Assembly (NCBI GenBank): GCA_964369685.1
Contig: CAYJFB010000001.1
Coordinates: 145,172-209,171 of the forward strand
Reading direction: 5' to 3'
From: Avidesulfovibrio sp964369685
Lineage (GTDB): Bacteria; Desulfobacterota; Desulfovibrionia; Desulfovibrionales; Desulfovibrionaceae
DNA: 64,000 nucleotides
The notes under the pieces are model-generated. The model was not told where the DNA came from. It ran no database searches and saw only the letters and a program-made list of their open reading frames with translations. The translations under genes were made by a program, and so were the position numbers. Shown here piece after piece: positions 33,204-41,257 of this stretch (position 1 is the first letter of the stretch; every line of letters starts with the position of its first letter).

Positions 33204-33605
33204 ATGGCTTCATCGCTTCATCTTGAAGTTGTTACACCTGATCGGGCTGTGCTTGATACGACGGTTGACTATGTCGGTGTGCCCGGTGTTGCGGGGCAAT
33301 TTGGTGTGCTTGCGGGGCATATTCCCATGCTTTCGGCACTGGATGTGGGCACGTTGTATTATCGTGTAGAAGGTAAGGAAGTCAGTCTGTTCATTGCAGG
33401 CGGTTTTGCCGAAGTGTCTGAAAACCGCGTGAGTATCCTTGCTGAATCAGCCGAATTGGCAGAAGAAATTGATGTGGATCGTGCTCAAAAAGCTCGTCAA
33501 AGAGCCGAAGAACGTTTGCACGCCAAAAGTGTTGATGTCGATGTGATGCGTGCCCAAGCGGCACTCAAACGTGCCATTGCTCGCATGCATGTTCGTGGCT
33601 TATAA
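33204..33605 (+). CDS. atpC: ATP synthase F1 subunit epsilon
   Basis: The small rotor subunit that can inhibit ATP hydrolysis. The N-terminal beta-sandwich (LHLEVVTPDRAVLDTTVDYVGVPGVAGQFGVLAGHIPMLSAL) and the C-terminal two-helix domain are both present (133 aa). AGAGAGGAATT precedes the ATG. The long gap from atpD, filled by a stable composite repeat, could lower its expression relative to the other subunits. Confidence 0.95.
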   Translation: MASSLHLEVVTPDRAVLDTTVDYVGVPGVAGQFGVLAGHIPMLSALDVGTLYYRVEGKEVSLFIAGGFAEVSENRVSILAESAELAEEIDVDRAQKARQRAEERLHAKSVDVDVMRAQAALKRAIARMHVRGL

Positions 33606-33610
33606 GAGAT

Positions 33611-33783
33611 GTTTTTGGGGGGAGTTAAAAAACGCCCCCAGAATGCTTTCTCGCTACGGCGTGGCTCGTTGTTATGGTATTATGATGAAGAAGCAGATGA
33701 CGACATCGCTTCTGCATGGGCGTGTTGTTTGTCTTCTTGTCGTTATTATGTCGCAGGTTCATCGCTCCTGAGCGTCCTTTTTC
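33611..33783 (+). repeat. Composite repeat copy 7: degenerate
   Basis: Directly after atpC: a T-run, GGGGGG and GCCCCCA hairpin (33612-33639), then about 115 bases with no clear stem, then GTTCATCGCTCCTGAGCGTCC and a T-run (33757-33783), which resembles the conserved tail. It is recognisable by order and position rather than by close identity. Confidence 0.45.
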
Positions 33784-33851
33784 TGAAGAGGCATATGTCA
33801 TGTTAGATTGTTTTTGAATGAGAGCAATATCTATCATGTGCGAGGTGGCTT

Positions 33852-34862
33852 ATGCGTGAGGCTGTGCTTTTCAAACCGCTTGAAAAGAGGGCTGTGCGTT
33901 GTTTGTTGTGTGCTCAGCGTTGTCGTGTGCCTTCGGGCGAACGGGGCTTGTGTGGCGTACGCGAAAACACCAACGGTACGCTGTATACGCTTGTTGATGA
34001 CATGATTGCGGCATCAGCCATTGATCCCATTGAAAAAAAACCGCTGTATCATGTGTTGCCACAGAGTCATATTTTTTCTGTTGGCACGGCAGGGTGCAAT
34101 TTTGCCTGTCGATTTTGTCAAAATGCACATCTCGCTGCACCGCCACAAAAAAATACCCCGATGAAAGGAAAACAGGTCTCCGCACAACATGTCGTTGAGG
34201 CCGCTGTACAACATGGTTGTAACAGCGTTGCCTTTACTTACAATGAACCAACTATCTTTACAGAACAAATTTGTAAGATTGCCGATCTTGCGCAACAACA
34301 AAAATTGCTTTGTTGTCTTGTTTCAAATGGCTATCAAACTTCGGAAACGTTGGAACTGTTGGCACCACGCATCAACGCCGCCAACATCGATCTTAAAGCC
34401 TTCCGTGATGATTTCTACAAACATTACTGTCGAGCGCGGCTTCAACCTGTCCTTGATAATCTCAAATATATGAAAAAACTCGGTTGGTGGATTGAAGTAA
34501 CGACACTGCTGATTCCTGACCTGAACGACGACCCTGTTGAATTGCGTGAACTGGCACAATTTATTCGTGATGAACTTGGTTCAGATGTTCCGTGGCACAT
34601 TTCTGCGTTTCGTCCGTGTCACCACATGCAAGATCATCGGCCGACATCGGCAAAGGCGGTACTTGCCGCGTGTGAATTGGGCTATGCCGAAGGCTTGCAT
34701 TTTGTTTATCCCGGTAATGTCGCTACTGCGTGCGCAACACGCTGTCCTCATTGTAAAAATGTTTTTATTGAACGCCGAGGTTGGCAAATCAATGTGTTGG
34801 GAACAGATGCACACTGTTCACACTGTAACGCCATACTGCCGGGTCTTTGGACAACAGCATAA
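33852..34862 (+). CDS. amrS: AmmeMemoRadiSam system radical SAM enzyme AmrS
   Basis: A radical S-adenosylmethionine enzyme that works with AMMECR1- and Memo-family partners; its reaction is not established to my knowledge. An N-terminal Cys-rich segment (CLLCAQRCRVPSGERGLCGVRE) precedes the radical SAM cluster motif C82-x3-C86-x2-C89 in TAGCNFACRFCQN, and the C-terminal part carries further Cys pairs (CPHCKN, CSHCN) that probably bind metal. GAGG precedes the ATG. The Memo-family partner is encoded 17 kb away at 51433, so the system is split here. Confidence 0.9.
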   Translation: MREAVLFKPLEKRAVRCLLCAQRCRVPSGERGLCGVRENTNGTLYTLVDDMIAASAIDPIEKKPLYHVLPQSHIFSVGTAGCNFACRFCQNAHLAAPPQKNTPMKGKQVSAQHVVEAAVQHGCNSVAFTYNEPTIFTEQICKIADLAQQQKLLCCLVSNGYQTSETLELLAPRINAANIDLKAFRDDFYKHYCRARLQPVLDNLKYMKKLGWWIEVTTLLIPDLNDDPVELRELAQFIRDELGSDVPWHISAFRPCHHMQDHRPTSAKAVLAACELGYAEGLHFVYPGNVATACATRCPHCKNVFIERRGWQINVLGTDAHCSHCNAILPGLWTTA

Positions 34863-34918
34863 ATGTTTTCAGAGATTGAAAAATTTGAAAAAAGATGCCT
34901 GCATTGTAAGGAATTGGT

Positions 34919-35665
34919 ATGTGTGAACACCGTCGTTTGATCATCTTGACTCCCATGAATGAAGAATATCGAGTATTACAAGATATTGTTGCAAATCTTG
35001 GTTACAGCAAAAATGATCTTGAAGCATTGTATCGCTCAAAAGCGTTGTCTGTTTACGAAACAGGTATGGGCGGTTTCAATATGATGAATTTTATCTATAG
35101 CTTGCCTGAATTGCGCAGCGATACTCCCGTTGATATCCTCTTGACCGGCTTTGCTGGCGCGCTCTCCGCTGAACTGAAGACAGGCAAAACATACCAAATA
35201 GCCAAAATTACAGATTTTTCTTTCATTGAATACCAAGGTGCAGGTGATTTTGAAATTATTCAAACGCCTTCACCGTTTTATGCAAAAAAACTTCAACGTC
35301 AAAACAACAGTCTGCCGCACTTCACACTCAACACAACAGAGCTTGGTGAAAAAAAAGCATATACCCTCATCTCTTCTCCTGCTTTGTTACAAGGGAAAAA
35401 AACAAAAGAATATCTTGTTGCAAACGCTGTTGATATTGTTGATATGGAAGCCTTTGCGCTTGCTTCTGCCTTGCATAATATAAGCAATCAACAACACAAC
35501 AGCACAAACACACAGCAACACACCATTCGGCTTGATGTCCTGAAAGTCATTACAGATAGCCCCGAAGAGACCTTTGCCTTTGACAGACTTCCTGAATATA
35601 TGAATTTTTTGAAAAATAGCGCTTTATTGCAAACGTTTCTTAAAACCAAGCTTGCTCAATGTTAG
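34919..35665 (+). CDS. Purine nucleosidase/phosphorylase-superfamily protein (MTA/SAH nucleosidase-like)
   Basis: Probably cleaves the glycosidic bond of 5'-methylthioadenosine, S-adenosylhomocysteine or a related nucleoside. The PNP/UDP fold is suggested by the opening LIILTPMNEEYRVL, a Gly-rich ETGMGGFNMM and LLTGFAGALS, and most clearly by the ligand-binding VDMEAFALASA, where Met-Glu holds the ribose. The sequence is divergent, and an Asn/Gln/His-rich insertion (about 185-205) is unusual. The next gene is a phosphoribosyltransferase, which would recapture the freed base. Confidence 0.7.
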   Translation: MCEHRRLIILTPMNEEYRVLQDIVANLGYSKNDLEALYRSKALSVYETGMGGFNMMNFIYSLPELRSDTPVDILLTGFAGALSAELKTGKTYQIAKITDFSFIEYQGAGDFEIIQTPSPFYAKKLQRQNNSLPHFTLNTTELGEKKAYTLISSPALLQGKKTKEYLVANAVDIVDMEAFALASALHNISNQQHNSTNTQQHTIRLDVLKVITDSPEETFAFDRLPEYMNFLKNSALLQTFLKTKLAQC

Positions 35666-35723
35666 AATTGTGTTCATTACAGAAAAAAGAGCCCCCAGTC
35701 CGCATAAAAAGAAAGAGAACACT

Positions 35724-36287
35724 ATGCAAACGAAAATCATACAAGCAGGTCGATTAAACATTACATTGCCTGTCGTCCCTCTCAAAGACGCGCCTATTTC
35801 CATTATTTTATTTGATAGCTTTGGAAAAACAAAACTCATCGCCGACATCGCGCAAGAAGTCGTGAGCACGTTTACAAAACCGGATATCATCGTTTGTCCC
35901 GAAGCCAAAGCCATTCCCTTGGCTCAAGAAATGGCAAGACTGTGGAATATTGACTATTTTGTCTTGAGAAAATCCCAGAAACCATATATGACAACACCTC
36001 AAAAACTCGAATACACGTCCATCACCTCAAAAGGCACACAAACACTCTGGTTTGACGATAACGAAAGTTACCAACTTAAAAACAAACAAGTCATGCTCTT
36101 TGACGATGTGATCTCAACAGGCGGAACCCTGCGCGCCATGCTTGATTTTAGCAAGAAAAAAGACTTGCTTGTCTCAAGTGTTGCAACCATCTTTGTCGAA
36201 GGCGATGTTGTACCGCTCAAAGAAATGTTGAATAATTCCTACTCTCTCGAATATCTGGGCTTTTTACCTCTCCTTAAACAAGAATGA
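35724..36287 (+). CDS. Phosphoribosyltransferase, adenine PRTase-like
   Basis: Joins a purine base to phosphoribosyl pyrophosphate. The PRPP-binding loop is VMLFDDVISTGGTLRAML, and CPEAKAIPLAQEMA matches the adenine-type hood region. The ATG at 35724 has a purine-rich AAAGAGAA upstream; an earlier start would overlap the nucleosidase gene. With that gene it forms a nucleoside-to-nucleotide salvage pair. The exact base (adenine most likely) is inferred. Its stop overlaps the next start (ATGA). Confidence 0.78.
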   Translation: MQTKIIQAGRLNITLPVVPLKDAPISIILFDSFGKTKLIADIAQEVVSTFTKPDIIVCPEAKAIPLAQEMARLWNIDYFVLRKSQKPYMTTPQKLEYTSITSKGTQTLWFDDNESYQLKNKQVMLFDDVISTGGTLRAMLDFSKKKDLLVSSVATIFVEGDVVPLKEMLNNSYSLEYLGFLPLLKQE

Positions 36288-37465
36288 CAAAAGAAAACAG
36301 ACAAGATCTCAGTTCGTTGCGTGTTGCGTTGGTGCACTATTGGCTTGTTGGTATGCGCGGCGGAGAAAAGGTGCTGGAAGCCTTGTGTCGGATGTTTCCC
36401 CAAGCAGACATCTATACACATGTGTTGTGTCCCGAACAGTTGTCGGCGTGTCTGCTCAAGCAGCGTATCCAAACCACCTTTATTCAAAAGTTGCCATGGA
36501 GCGCGCGAGCCTATCAGCGTTATTTGCCGCTTATGCCTTTGGCTTTGGAACAGCTGGATTTACGCCATTATGATCTGGTTATTTCGTCAGAGTCGGGGCC
36601 TGCAAAAGGTGTCATCACACGAACCGACACTGCACATCTTTGCTATTGTCATTCACCGATGCGCTATTTATGGGATTTTTATCACGATTATCTGGAAAAT
36701 GCAGGACTCTTGACCAAGCTGTGTATGCGTCCGTTTTTTCATCAATTGCGTCTTTGGGATTTTGCTTCGGCACAACGGCCTGATCATATCATCGCCAACT
36801 CTACAACCGTTGCCAAACGTGTACGGCGTTGGTGGCGACGTGAAGCTGAAGTGGTGCACCCTCCCGTAGATTGTCAACGCTTCATACAGGCAGACACCCA
36901 CGTTCTGCAAACACTGCAAGAACCACTGAAACCATACGAATACTATTTGATTTTAAGCGAACTTGTTCCCTATAAACGTGTTGATTTGGCGGTTCAGGCG
37001 TGTACAACCATGCAACGTCCGCTTGTGGTTGTCGGTGACGGGAGTGAACGACAACGCTTGGAACACATCGCAGGGCCGACTGTCCGTTTCTTGGGACGGA
37101 TCGATTATGACTTGATTCCTGCATTGTTTGCTTCTTGCAAAGCCTTTCTTTTCCCGGGGGAAGAAGATTTTGGCATCACGCCCGTTGAAGCCATGGCTGC
37201 AGGCCGTCCTGTACTCGCCTACGGACGCGGTGGTGTGTGCGACTCTGTCGTTCCCGAACATACAGGTTTGTTTTTTCAAAAACAAACCGCCGATGCACTG
37301 ATTGAAATATTGTATGATTTTGAACAACGTCTCGAAACAAACAAGAATATCTTTCCTGTAGAACGTTTGCAACAACACGCTCTGCGTTTCTCCGAAGAGC
37401 ATTTCTCACAAAAAATGCGTTCGGAAATACAAACAACCTTACAAACTGTCCGTGCCTGTAAATAG
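36284..37465 (+). CDS. Glycosyltransferase, family 4 (mannosyltransferase type)
   Basis: A GT-B enzyme for surface polysaccharide or lipopolysaccharide synthesis. The N-terminal half starts LRVALVHYWLVGMRGGEKVLEA, a pattern of WbaZ/WcaI-like mannosyltransferases, and contains YCHSPMRYLWDFYHDYL. The C-terminal donor domain shows GDGSERQRLEHIAGPTVRFLG and FPGEEDFGITPVEAMAAGRPV, with the EX7E pair. The four-base overlap with the phosphoribosyltransferase suggests cotranscription, although no functional link is evident. Confidence 0.83.
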   Translation: MTKENRQDLSSLRVALVHYWLVGMRGGEKVLEALCRMFPQADIYTHVLCPEQLSACLLKQRIQTTFIQKLPWSARAYQRYLPLMPLALEQLDLRHYDLVISSESGPAKGVITRTDTAHLCYCHSPMRYLWDFYHDYLENAGLLTKLCMRPFFHQLRLWDFASAQRPDHIIANSTTVAKRVRRWWRREAEVVHPPVDCQRFIQADTHVLQTLQEPLKPYEYYLILSELVPYKRVDLAVQACTTMQRPLVVVGDGSERQRLEHIAGPTVRFLGRIDYDLIPALFASCKAFLFPGEEDFGITPVEAMAAGRPVLAYGRGGVCDSVVPEHTGLFFQKQTADALIEILYDFEQRLETNKNIFPVERLQQHALRFSEEHFSQKMRSEIQTTLQTVRACK

Positions 37466-37508
37466 AAATACACACCTTCGTTTTTCATAAATCGCAACAA
37501 AACAAGAC

Positions 37509-37536
37509 TTGACCTTCCTGCCTTAGCGGATATATT
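37509..37536 (+). promoter_or_regulatory. Probable fliM promoter
   Basis: -35 TTGACC (37509-37514), a 16-base spacer, -10 TATATT (37531-37536), about 105 bases before the fliM start. A sigma-70 pattern; no sigma-54 or sigma-28 element was seen. Confidence 0.5.
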
Positions 37537-37642
37537 ATGAACAGTATTGTCTGCTTTCGAATTTTCTTGTCAAAGCCTCAACAATGACAAATGTGTTTTG
37601 TTATCTGTTATGGCGTGAATTTTTTATGTCCGGTGGTGCACC

Positions 37643-38623
37643 ATGAACAAAATTTTGGCTCAAGATGAAGTTGATGCCCTGCTCCGAGGGTTGTCCGGTG
37701 GTGACATTGATACGGGCGCAGATATCGAAGAAGACAATTCGAGTATTGTGTCGTTTGACCTTGCCAATCAAGATCGAATCATTCGTGGACGGATGCCTGT
37801 TCTTGAAATTGTTAACGACCGCTTTGCAAGACTCTGCACAAATGCGCTTTCAAACGCTATTCGTAAACGCGTGGAACTCAACCCCATATCCATTGATATG
37901 ACCAAGTTCGGCGATTTCATGCGCTCATTGCCCGTGCCGACCAGTATTAATATTTTTAAAATGGAACCGTTGCGCGGCAATGCGATCATCGTTGTGGACT
38001 CGCGACTTGTTTTTTCTTTGGTTGAAAATGTGTTTGGCGGTGTCGGCTCACAACCAAAAATTGAAGGCCGAGAATTTACACGTATTGAACAAGCTATTGT
38101 TGACCGTGTGATTAAAATTGCCCTCGAAAATATGGAAGAATCATGGCGGCCTGTTCATGAATTGAAACTGGAATTGGTGCGTTCGGAAATTAACCCGCAA
38201 TTTGCCGCCATTGTTCCCCCAAGTGATGTGGTTGTTGTGATCAACTTTGAAGTTGAATTGGACTCGTCCATCGGCTCCATGGTCTTGTGTTTACCTTATG
38301 CGACCATTGAACCCATTCGTTCAAAACTTCATGCCAGCTTTCAAACAGAACGCCTTGAAGTTGACCATGCATGGGTTTCGCGTTTGCGCGAGCGTCTCTT
38401 AGAAACGCCTATAGAAATGAAAATCCGTATCGGCGGAACACAAATCACAGGCAACCAATTGTTGCGTCTTGATATCGGCGACATTCTCGTACTTGATACC
38501 GACGTGGAACAACTCTTGCCTTGTTCCATTGCAGGCGTAACCAAATATTGGGGCATTGCGGGAACTGTGAAATCCAGTAAAGCCTACCAAATTGTGAAAG
38601 AAGAAGAACCGCAATATACATAA
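37643..38623 (+). CDS. fliM: Flagellar motor switch protein FliM
   Basis: A C-ring component that binds phosphorylated CheY and sets rotation direction. The N-terminal CheY-binding segment is altered but recognisable (ILAQDEVDALLRGL). The middle domain is well conserved (LPVPTSINIFKMEPLRGNAIIVVDSRLVF, VENVFGG) and the SpoA/FliN-like C-terminal domain follows (LLRLDIGDILVLD). Length 326 aa is normal. It stands alone rather than in a fli operon in this window, and CheV is encoded 32 kb away. Confidence 0.96.
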   Translation: MNKILAQDEVDALLRGLSGGDIDTGADIEEDNSSIVSFDLANQDRIIRGRMPVLEIVNDRFARLCTNALSNAIRKRVELNPISIDMTKFGDFMRSLPVPTSINIFKMEPLRGNAIIVVDSRLVFSLVENVFGGVGSQPKIEGREFTRIEQAIVDRVIKIALENMEESWRPVHELKLELVRSEINPQFAAIVPPSDVVVVINFEVELDSSIGSMVLCLPYATIEPIRSKLHASFQTERLEVDHAWVSRLRERLLETPIEMKIRIGGTQITGNQLLRLDIGDILVLDTDVEQLLPCSIAGVTKYWGIAGTVKSSKAYQIVKEEEPQYT

Positions 38624-38692
38624 TTGTAGAAGTGTTTTGATTTTTTAGAAACATTGTGTGCCTCTCTGTGTATGACATGGAGAGGCATTCAC

Positions 38693-38839
38693 ATGCGTAT
38701 CAAAGCTCCTGTGTTCCTCTTTTTTATAGCACGTTTATTTTTGATTTTTTTCTTCATGAATTTATTGTACTTTTGGATAAAGATACGCTCAGAGCAGCTT
38801 GAACTGCGGCGCACTCAAAACGCGACGACACATCATTAA
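38693..38839 (+). CDS. Possible small hydrophobic membrane protein (48 aa)
   Basis: An ATG at 38693 with a good GGAGAGG 8 bases upstream opens a 48-codon frame: about 30 strongly hydrophobic residues (VFLFFIARLFLIFFF...) followed by a charged tail. The last 22 codons fall inside the tail and stem modules of the composite repeat at 38775, so the C-terminus is encoded by repeat DNA. Single-pass topology with a positive start (MRIK) is plausible. No homologue is recognised; it may be spurious. Confidence 0.4.
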   Translation: MRIKAPVFLFFIARLFLIFFFMNLLYFWIKIRSEQLELRRTQNATTHH

Positions 38840-38921
38840 GCAGGAAAAAGATACGTTTTCGCGTGTTGAGTGCGCCGCAGGATCAAGGGGGTCCGGGGGG
38901 CGGTGCCCCCCGGAAAAAAAA
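38775..38921 (-). repeat. Composite repeat copy 8: full, minus orientation between plus genes
   Basis: Read on the minus strand: T-run, CCGGGGGGCA...GCCCCCCGG hairpin (38893-38913), ACCCCCTTGATC, a 21-base stem with one mismatch (38804-38824 with 38860-38880, arms starting CTGCGGCGCA), a 35-base loop, then the tail TTCAAGCTGCTCTGAGCG (38786-38803) running on to a T-run. Unlike the other copies it faces away from the gene next to it (fliM and the kinase are both on the plus strand). Confidence 0.85.
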
Positions 38922-38974
38922 GAAAAAGCAAAGAAAAAACAAAAGCAAACGAAAAAAGAGGTTTTGGGGTTGTT

Positions 38975-39886
38975 ATGAATATGACACCTGTTCCGCGGAT
39001 TGCCGCCATTCATGATCTTTCGGGCTTTGGGCGTACGTCATTGACGGTTGCCATACCTGTTTTGTCGAGCATGGGCATGCAAGTGTGTCCATTACCCACG
39101 GCGTTGTTGTCGACACACACTGTTGATTTTACCGACTACACCTTACTTGATCTCACAGGCGAAATGCGATCCATGCTTACACATTGGGAGCGTTTGAAAT
39201 TGCGTTTTGAGGCCGTGTATTCAGGTTTTATGGCGACACCTGAACAGATGGATTTGGTCGCACGGTGTGTGGACTCATGTCGTTGTGATGGCGGTTTAGC
39301 CGTCATTGATCCTGTGCTTGGTGATAATGGTGTGCTTGATCCCACGATGTCTGTAGCTATGGTTGAACGGATGCGCTGGCTCATTCGCCATGCAGATGTC
39401 ATCACCCCAAACAGCACCGAAGCCGCTTTTTTATTAAACGAACCGTGTCAAACAGCTTTTTCGGCCGACACCATTAAAGAATGGCTGCTTCGTTTAGCCG
39501 ATATGGGGCCGCGTTGTGTGGTGATCACCAGCGTCCCTTGCGCAGACAGACAAGAATTTCATTTGCAACCGGCCGATACTGCAGTAAACGCACACTTGAG
39601 TGTTGTTGTCTACGAAGCTGACAAAAAAGCCTTTTGGCGAATAGATTGTCCTTCTGTTGCAGCGCATTACCCGGGCACGGGCGATACCTTTGCGTCTGTT
39701 TTGACGGGTTGCTTGCTACAAGGCGACAGTTTGCCTGTCGCGGCGGATCGTGCGGCACAATTTGCTACATTGTGCATACAAATTTCTTATGGATACGGTT
39801 TACCGAGTCGTGAAGGGGTTTTGTTGGAACGCGCTTTGCCTGCGTTGCGTGAACCGTATGTACGCAGTTTGTATCGTCCCTTATAA
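38975..39886 (+). CDS. Pyridoxal/pyridoxamine kinase (PdxY/PdxK-like)
   Basis: Phosphorylates a B6 vitamer or a similar small alcohol with ATP. It is a ribokinase-fold protein opening RIAAIHDLSGFGRTSLTVAIPVLSSMG, with PLPTALLSTHT as in pyridoxal kinases, VIDPVLGDNG, ITPNSTEA and the catalytic-base loop YPGTGDTFASVLTG. The ATG at 38975 gives the conserved N-terminus; an earlier in-frame ATG would start inside the repeat. Fourteen bases separate its stop from murI, suggesting cotranscription. Confidence 0.87.
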   Translation: MNMTPVPRIAAIHDLSGFGRTSLTVAIPVLSSMGMQVCPLPTALLSTHTVDFTDYTLLDLTGEMRSMLTHWERLKLRFEAVYSGFMATPEQMDLVARCVDSCRCDGGLAVIDPVLGDNGVLDPTMSVAMVERMRWLIRHADVITPNSTEAAFLLNEPCQTAFSADTIKEWLLRLADMGPRCVVITSVPCADRQEFHLQPADTAVNAHLSVVVYEADKKAFWRIDCPSVAAHYPGTGDTFASVLTGCLLQGDSLPVAADRAAQFATLCIQISYGYGLPSREGVLLERALPALREPYVRSLYRPL

Positions 39887-39900
39887 GGTGTAAGTGTATC

Positions 39901-40728
39901 ATGAATGTTGTAAAAAACGATTTGCCGATAGGCGTGTTTGACTCCGGTGTCGGCGGCTTAACGGTGCTGAAAGCGTTGCGTCAGTCGTTGCCGGCGGAAG
40001 ACTTGTTGTATCTCGGCGATTCGGCGCGTTTGCCTTATGGCAGTAAAAGTGCGGCGACGGTCATTCGTTATGCTTTGCAAGTCGCAGAAAAACTTGTCGA
40101 AAAAAAAATAAAATTGCTGGTTGTGGCTTGTAATACAGCTTCGGCTGTCTCTTTGCCTATGCTGCGGAGTCGATTTGACACGTTACCTATCATCGGTGTG
40201 GTAGAACCGGGAGCGCGTGCGGCGTGTCAGGCTTCAAAGCATGGGCGCATTGCTGTGATCGCAACAGAATCGACTATTCGCGGCGGTGCGTATCACTCGG
40301 CGATCCGGCAATTGTTGCCCCACGCGCAAATCAGCGGTGTGGCGTGCCCTTTGTTTGTACCCTTGGCTGAAGAAGGCTGGTTTGACGGACCTTTGGTTGA
40401 AGGGATTATACGGCGATATCTTGATCCGTTATTTATTGAAAAAAAGAACGCTCCCGATTGTCTTGTGCTTGGTTGTACACATTATCCTTTATTGGCAGAG
40501 AGTATCCGTTGCGTTATCGGTACGGAGCCCGTGTTGGTAGACTCTGCCGCGACAACGGCACAGGCCGTAACAGAAACCTTACAACATTTGCAACTCTTTC
40601 AACAAAAAAAAACTCAAGGCAAAACACAATTCTTGACGACAGACGACACCGCACGGTTCGTACGCACAGGCTCGCTTTTTCTTGGACGCACCCTGTCGGA
40701 AGAACATGTTCAACTTATTGACTTATAA
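39901..40728 (+). CDS. murI: Glutamate racemase
   Basis: Converts L- to D-glutamate for peptidoglycan. The two catalytic cysteines are in VVACNTASAVSLP and LVLGCTHYPLL, and the opening IGVFDSGVGGLTVLKALR is diagnostic. 275 aa is normal. It is followed by a 529-base gap. Confidence 0.96.
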   Translation: MNVVKNDLPIGVFDSGVGGLTVLKALRQSLPAEDLLYLGDSARLPYGSKSAATVIRYALQVAEKLVEKKIKLLVVACNTASAVSLPMLRSRFDTLPIIGVVEPGARAACQASKHGRIAVIATESTIRGGAYHSAIRQLLPHAQISGVACPLFVPLAEEGWFDGPLVEGIIRRYLDPLFIEKKNAPDCLVLGCTHYPLLAESIRCVIGTEPVLVDSAATTAQAVTETLQHLQLFQQKKTQGKTQFLTTDDTARFVRTGSLFLGRTLSEEHVQLIDL

Positions 40729-41257
40729 TGCTTATTTATCCGTATGAAACGCTGTGCGTGACCTCTTTTTGTCCTGTATGAGAAGGCATAATCTTGGAAA
40801 ATCTTATTTCTCGGAAAAATAAAATAAAAGGATGAAAGGCAATATCCCTTTTTCTCGTTAGATAAAGCGGATATTTTTACAACACGACATCTTGCCAATT
40901 GAAATTGAAGAATTATATATATTTTATAATCAATGCGCATCGAAAAAACAATCAACAACGTTTTAAAGGCGTGCAAACAAAAACACTCTACCAAGCAATA
41001 ACCTCAGCTGTGCAAATAGAATAAAACCTTAAAGCATCCACAGCTATCAGTAATCCTTTGGGATGACAGAGGTTATTTAGAAAGTTTAAGGGTCTTAGGT
41101 TTTTAGAGAGAGGGGGAATCTGGCGTAGCATTCCGTTGCACGCAACCCACATAAATGCTTAAAGCGTTGCTCACGCTAGCAAAGCGTCAGATACCCCCAA
41201 CATCGATTTTCCGAGAGGGCTTCAATTCTCTCGGAAAAACTTATTTGAAAGAGCCTG
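40729..41257. other. 529-base intergenic gap between murI and dnaE
   Basis: No gene I can support. The first 350 bases are AT-rich and without clear structure. The last part holds the hairpin behind dnaE and an inverted GGGGGtaTCTG/CAGATtCCCCC pair on the minus strand, described as a repeat copy. Confidence 0.6.
41110..41238 (-). repeat. Composite repeat copy 9: divergent, behind dnaE
   Basis: Minus-strand order: TTTTCCGAGAG/CTCTCGGAAAA hairpin (41207-41217, 41228-41238), 19 bases after the dnaE stop, then a large imperfect inverted repeat between GGGGGTATCTG (about 41196) and CAGATTCCCCC (about 41114). The order hairpin, then a stem with G/C-runs matches the family, but the sequences are far from the others and no conserved tail is visible. 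The hairpin could also serve as dnaE's transcript end. Confidence 0.4.

Noticed and set aside
40710..40994. A 94-codon minus-strand frame after murI
   Set aside because: It overlaps the end of murI in antisense and covers AT-rich DNA that gives chance Ile/Lys/Phe-rich frames; no start signal.
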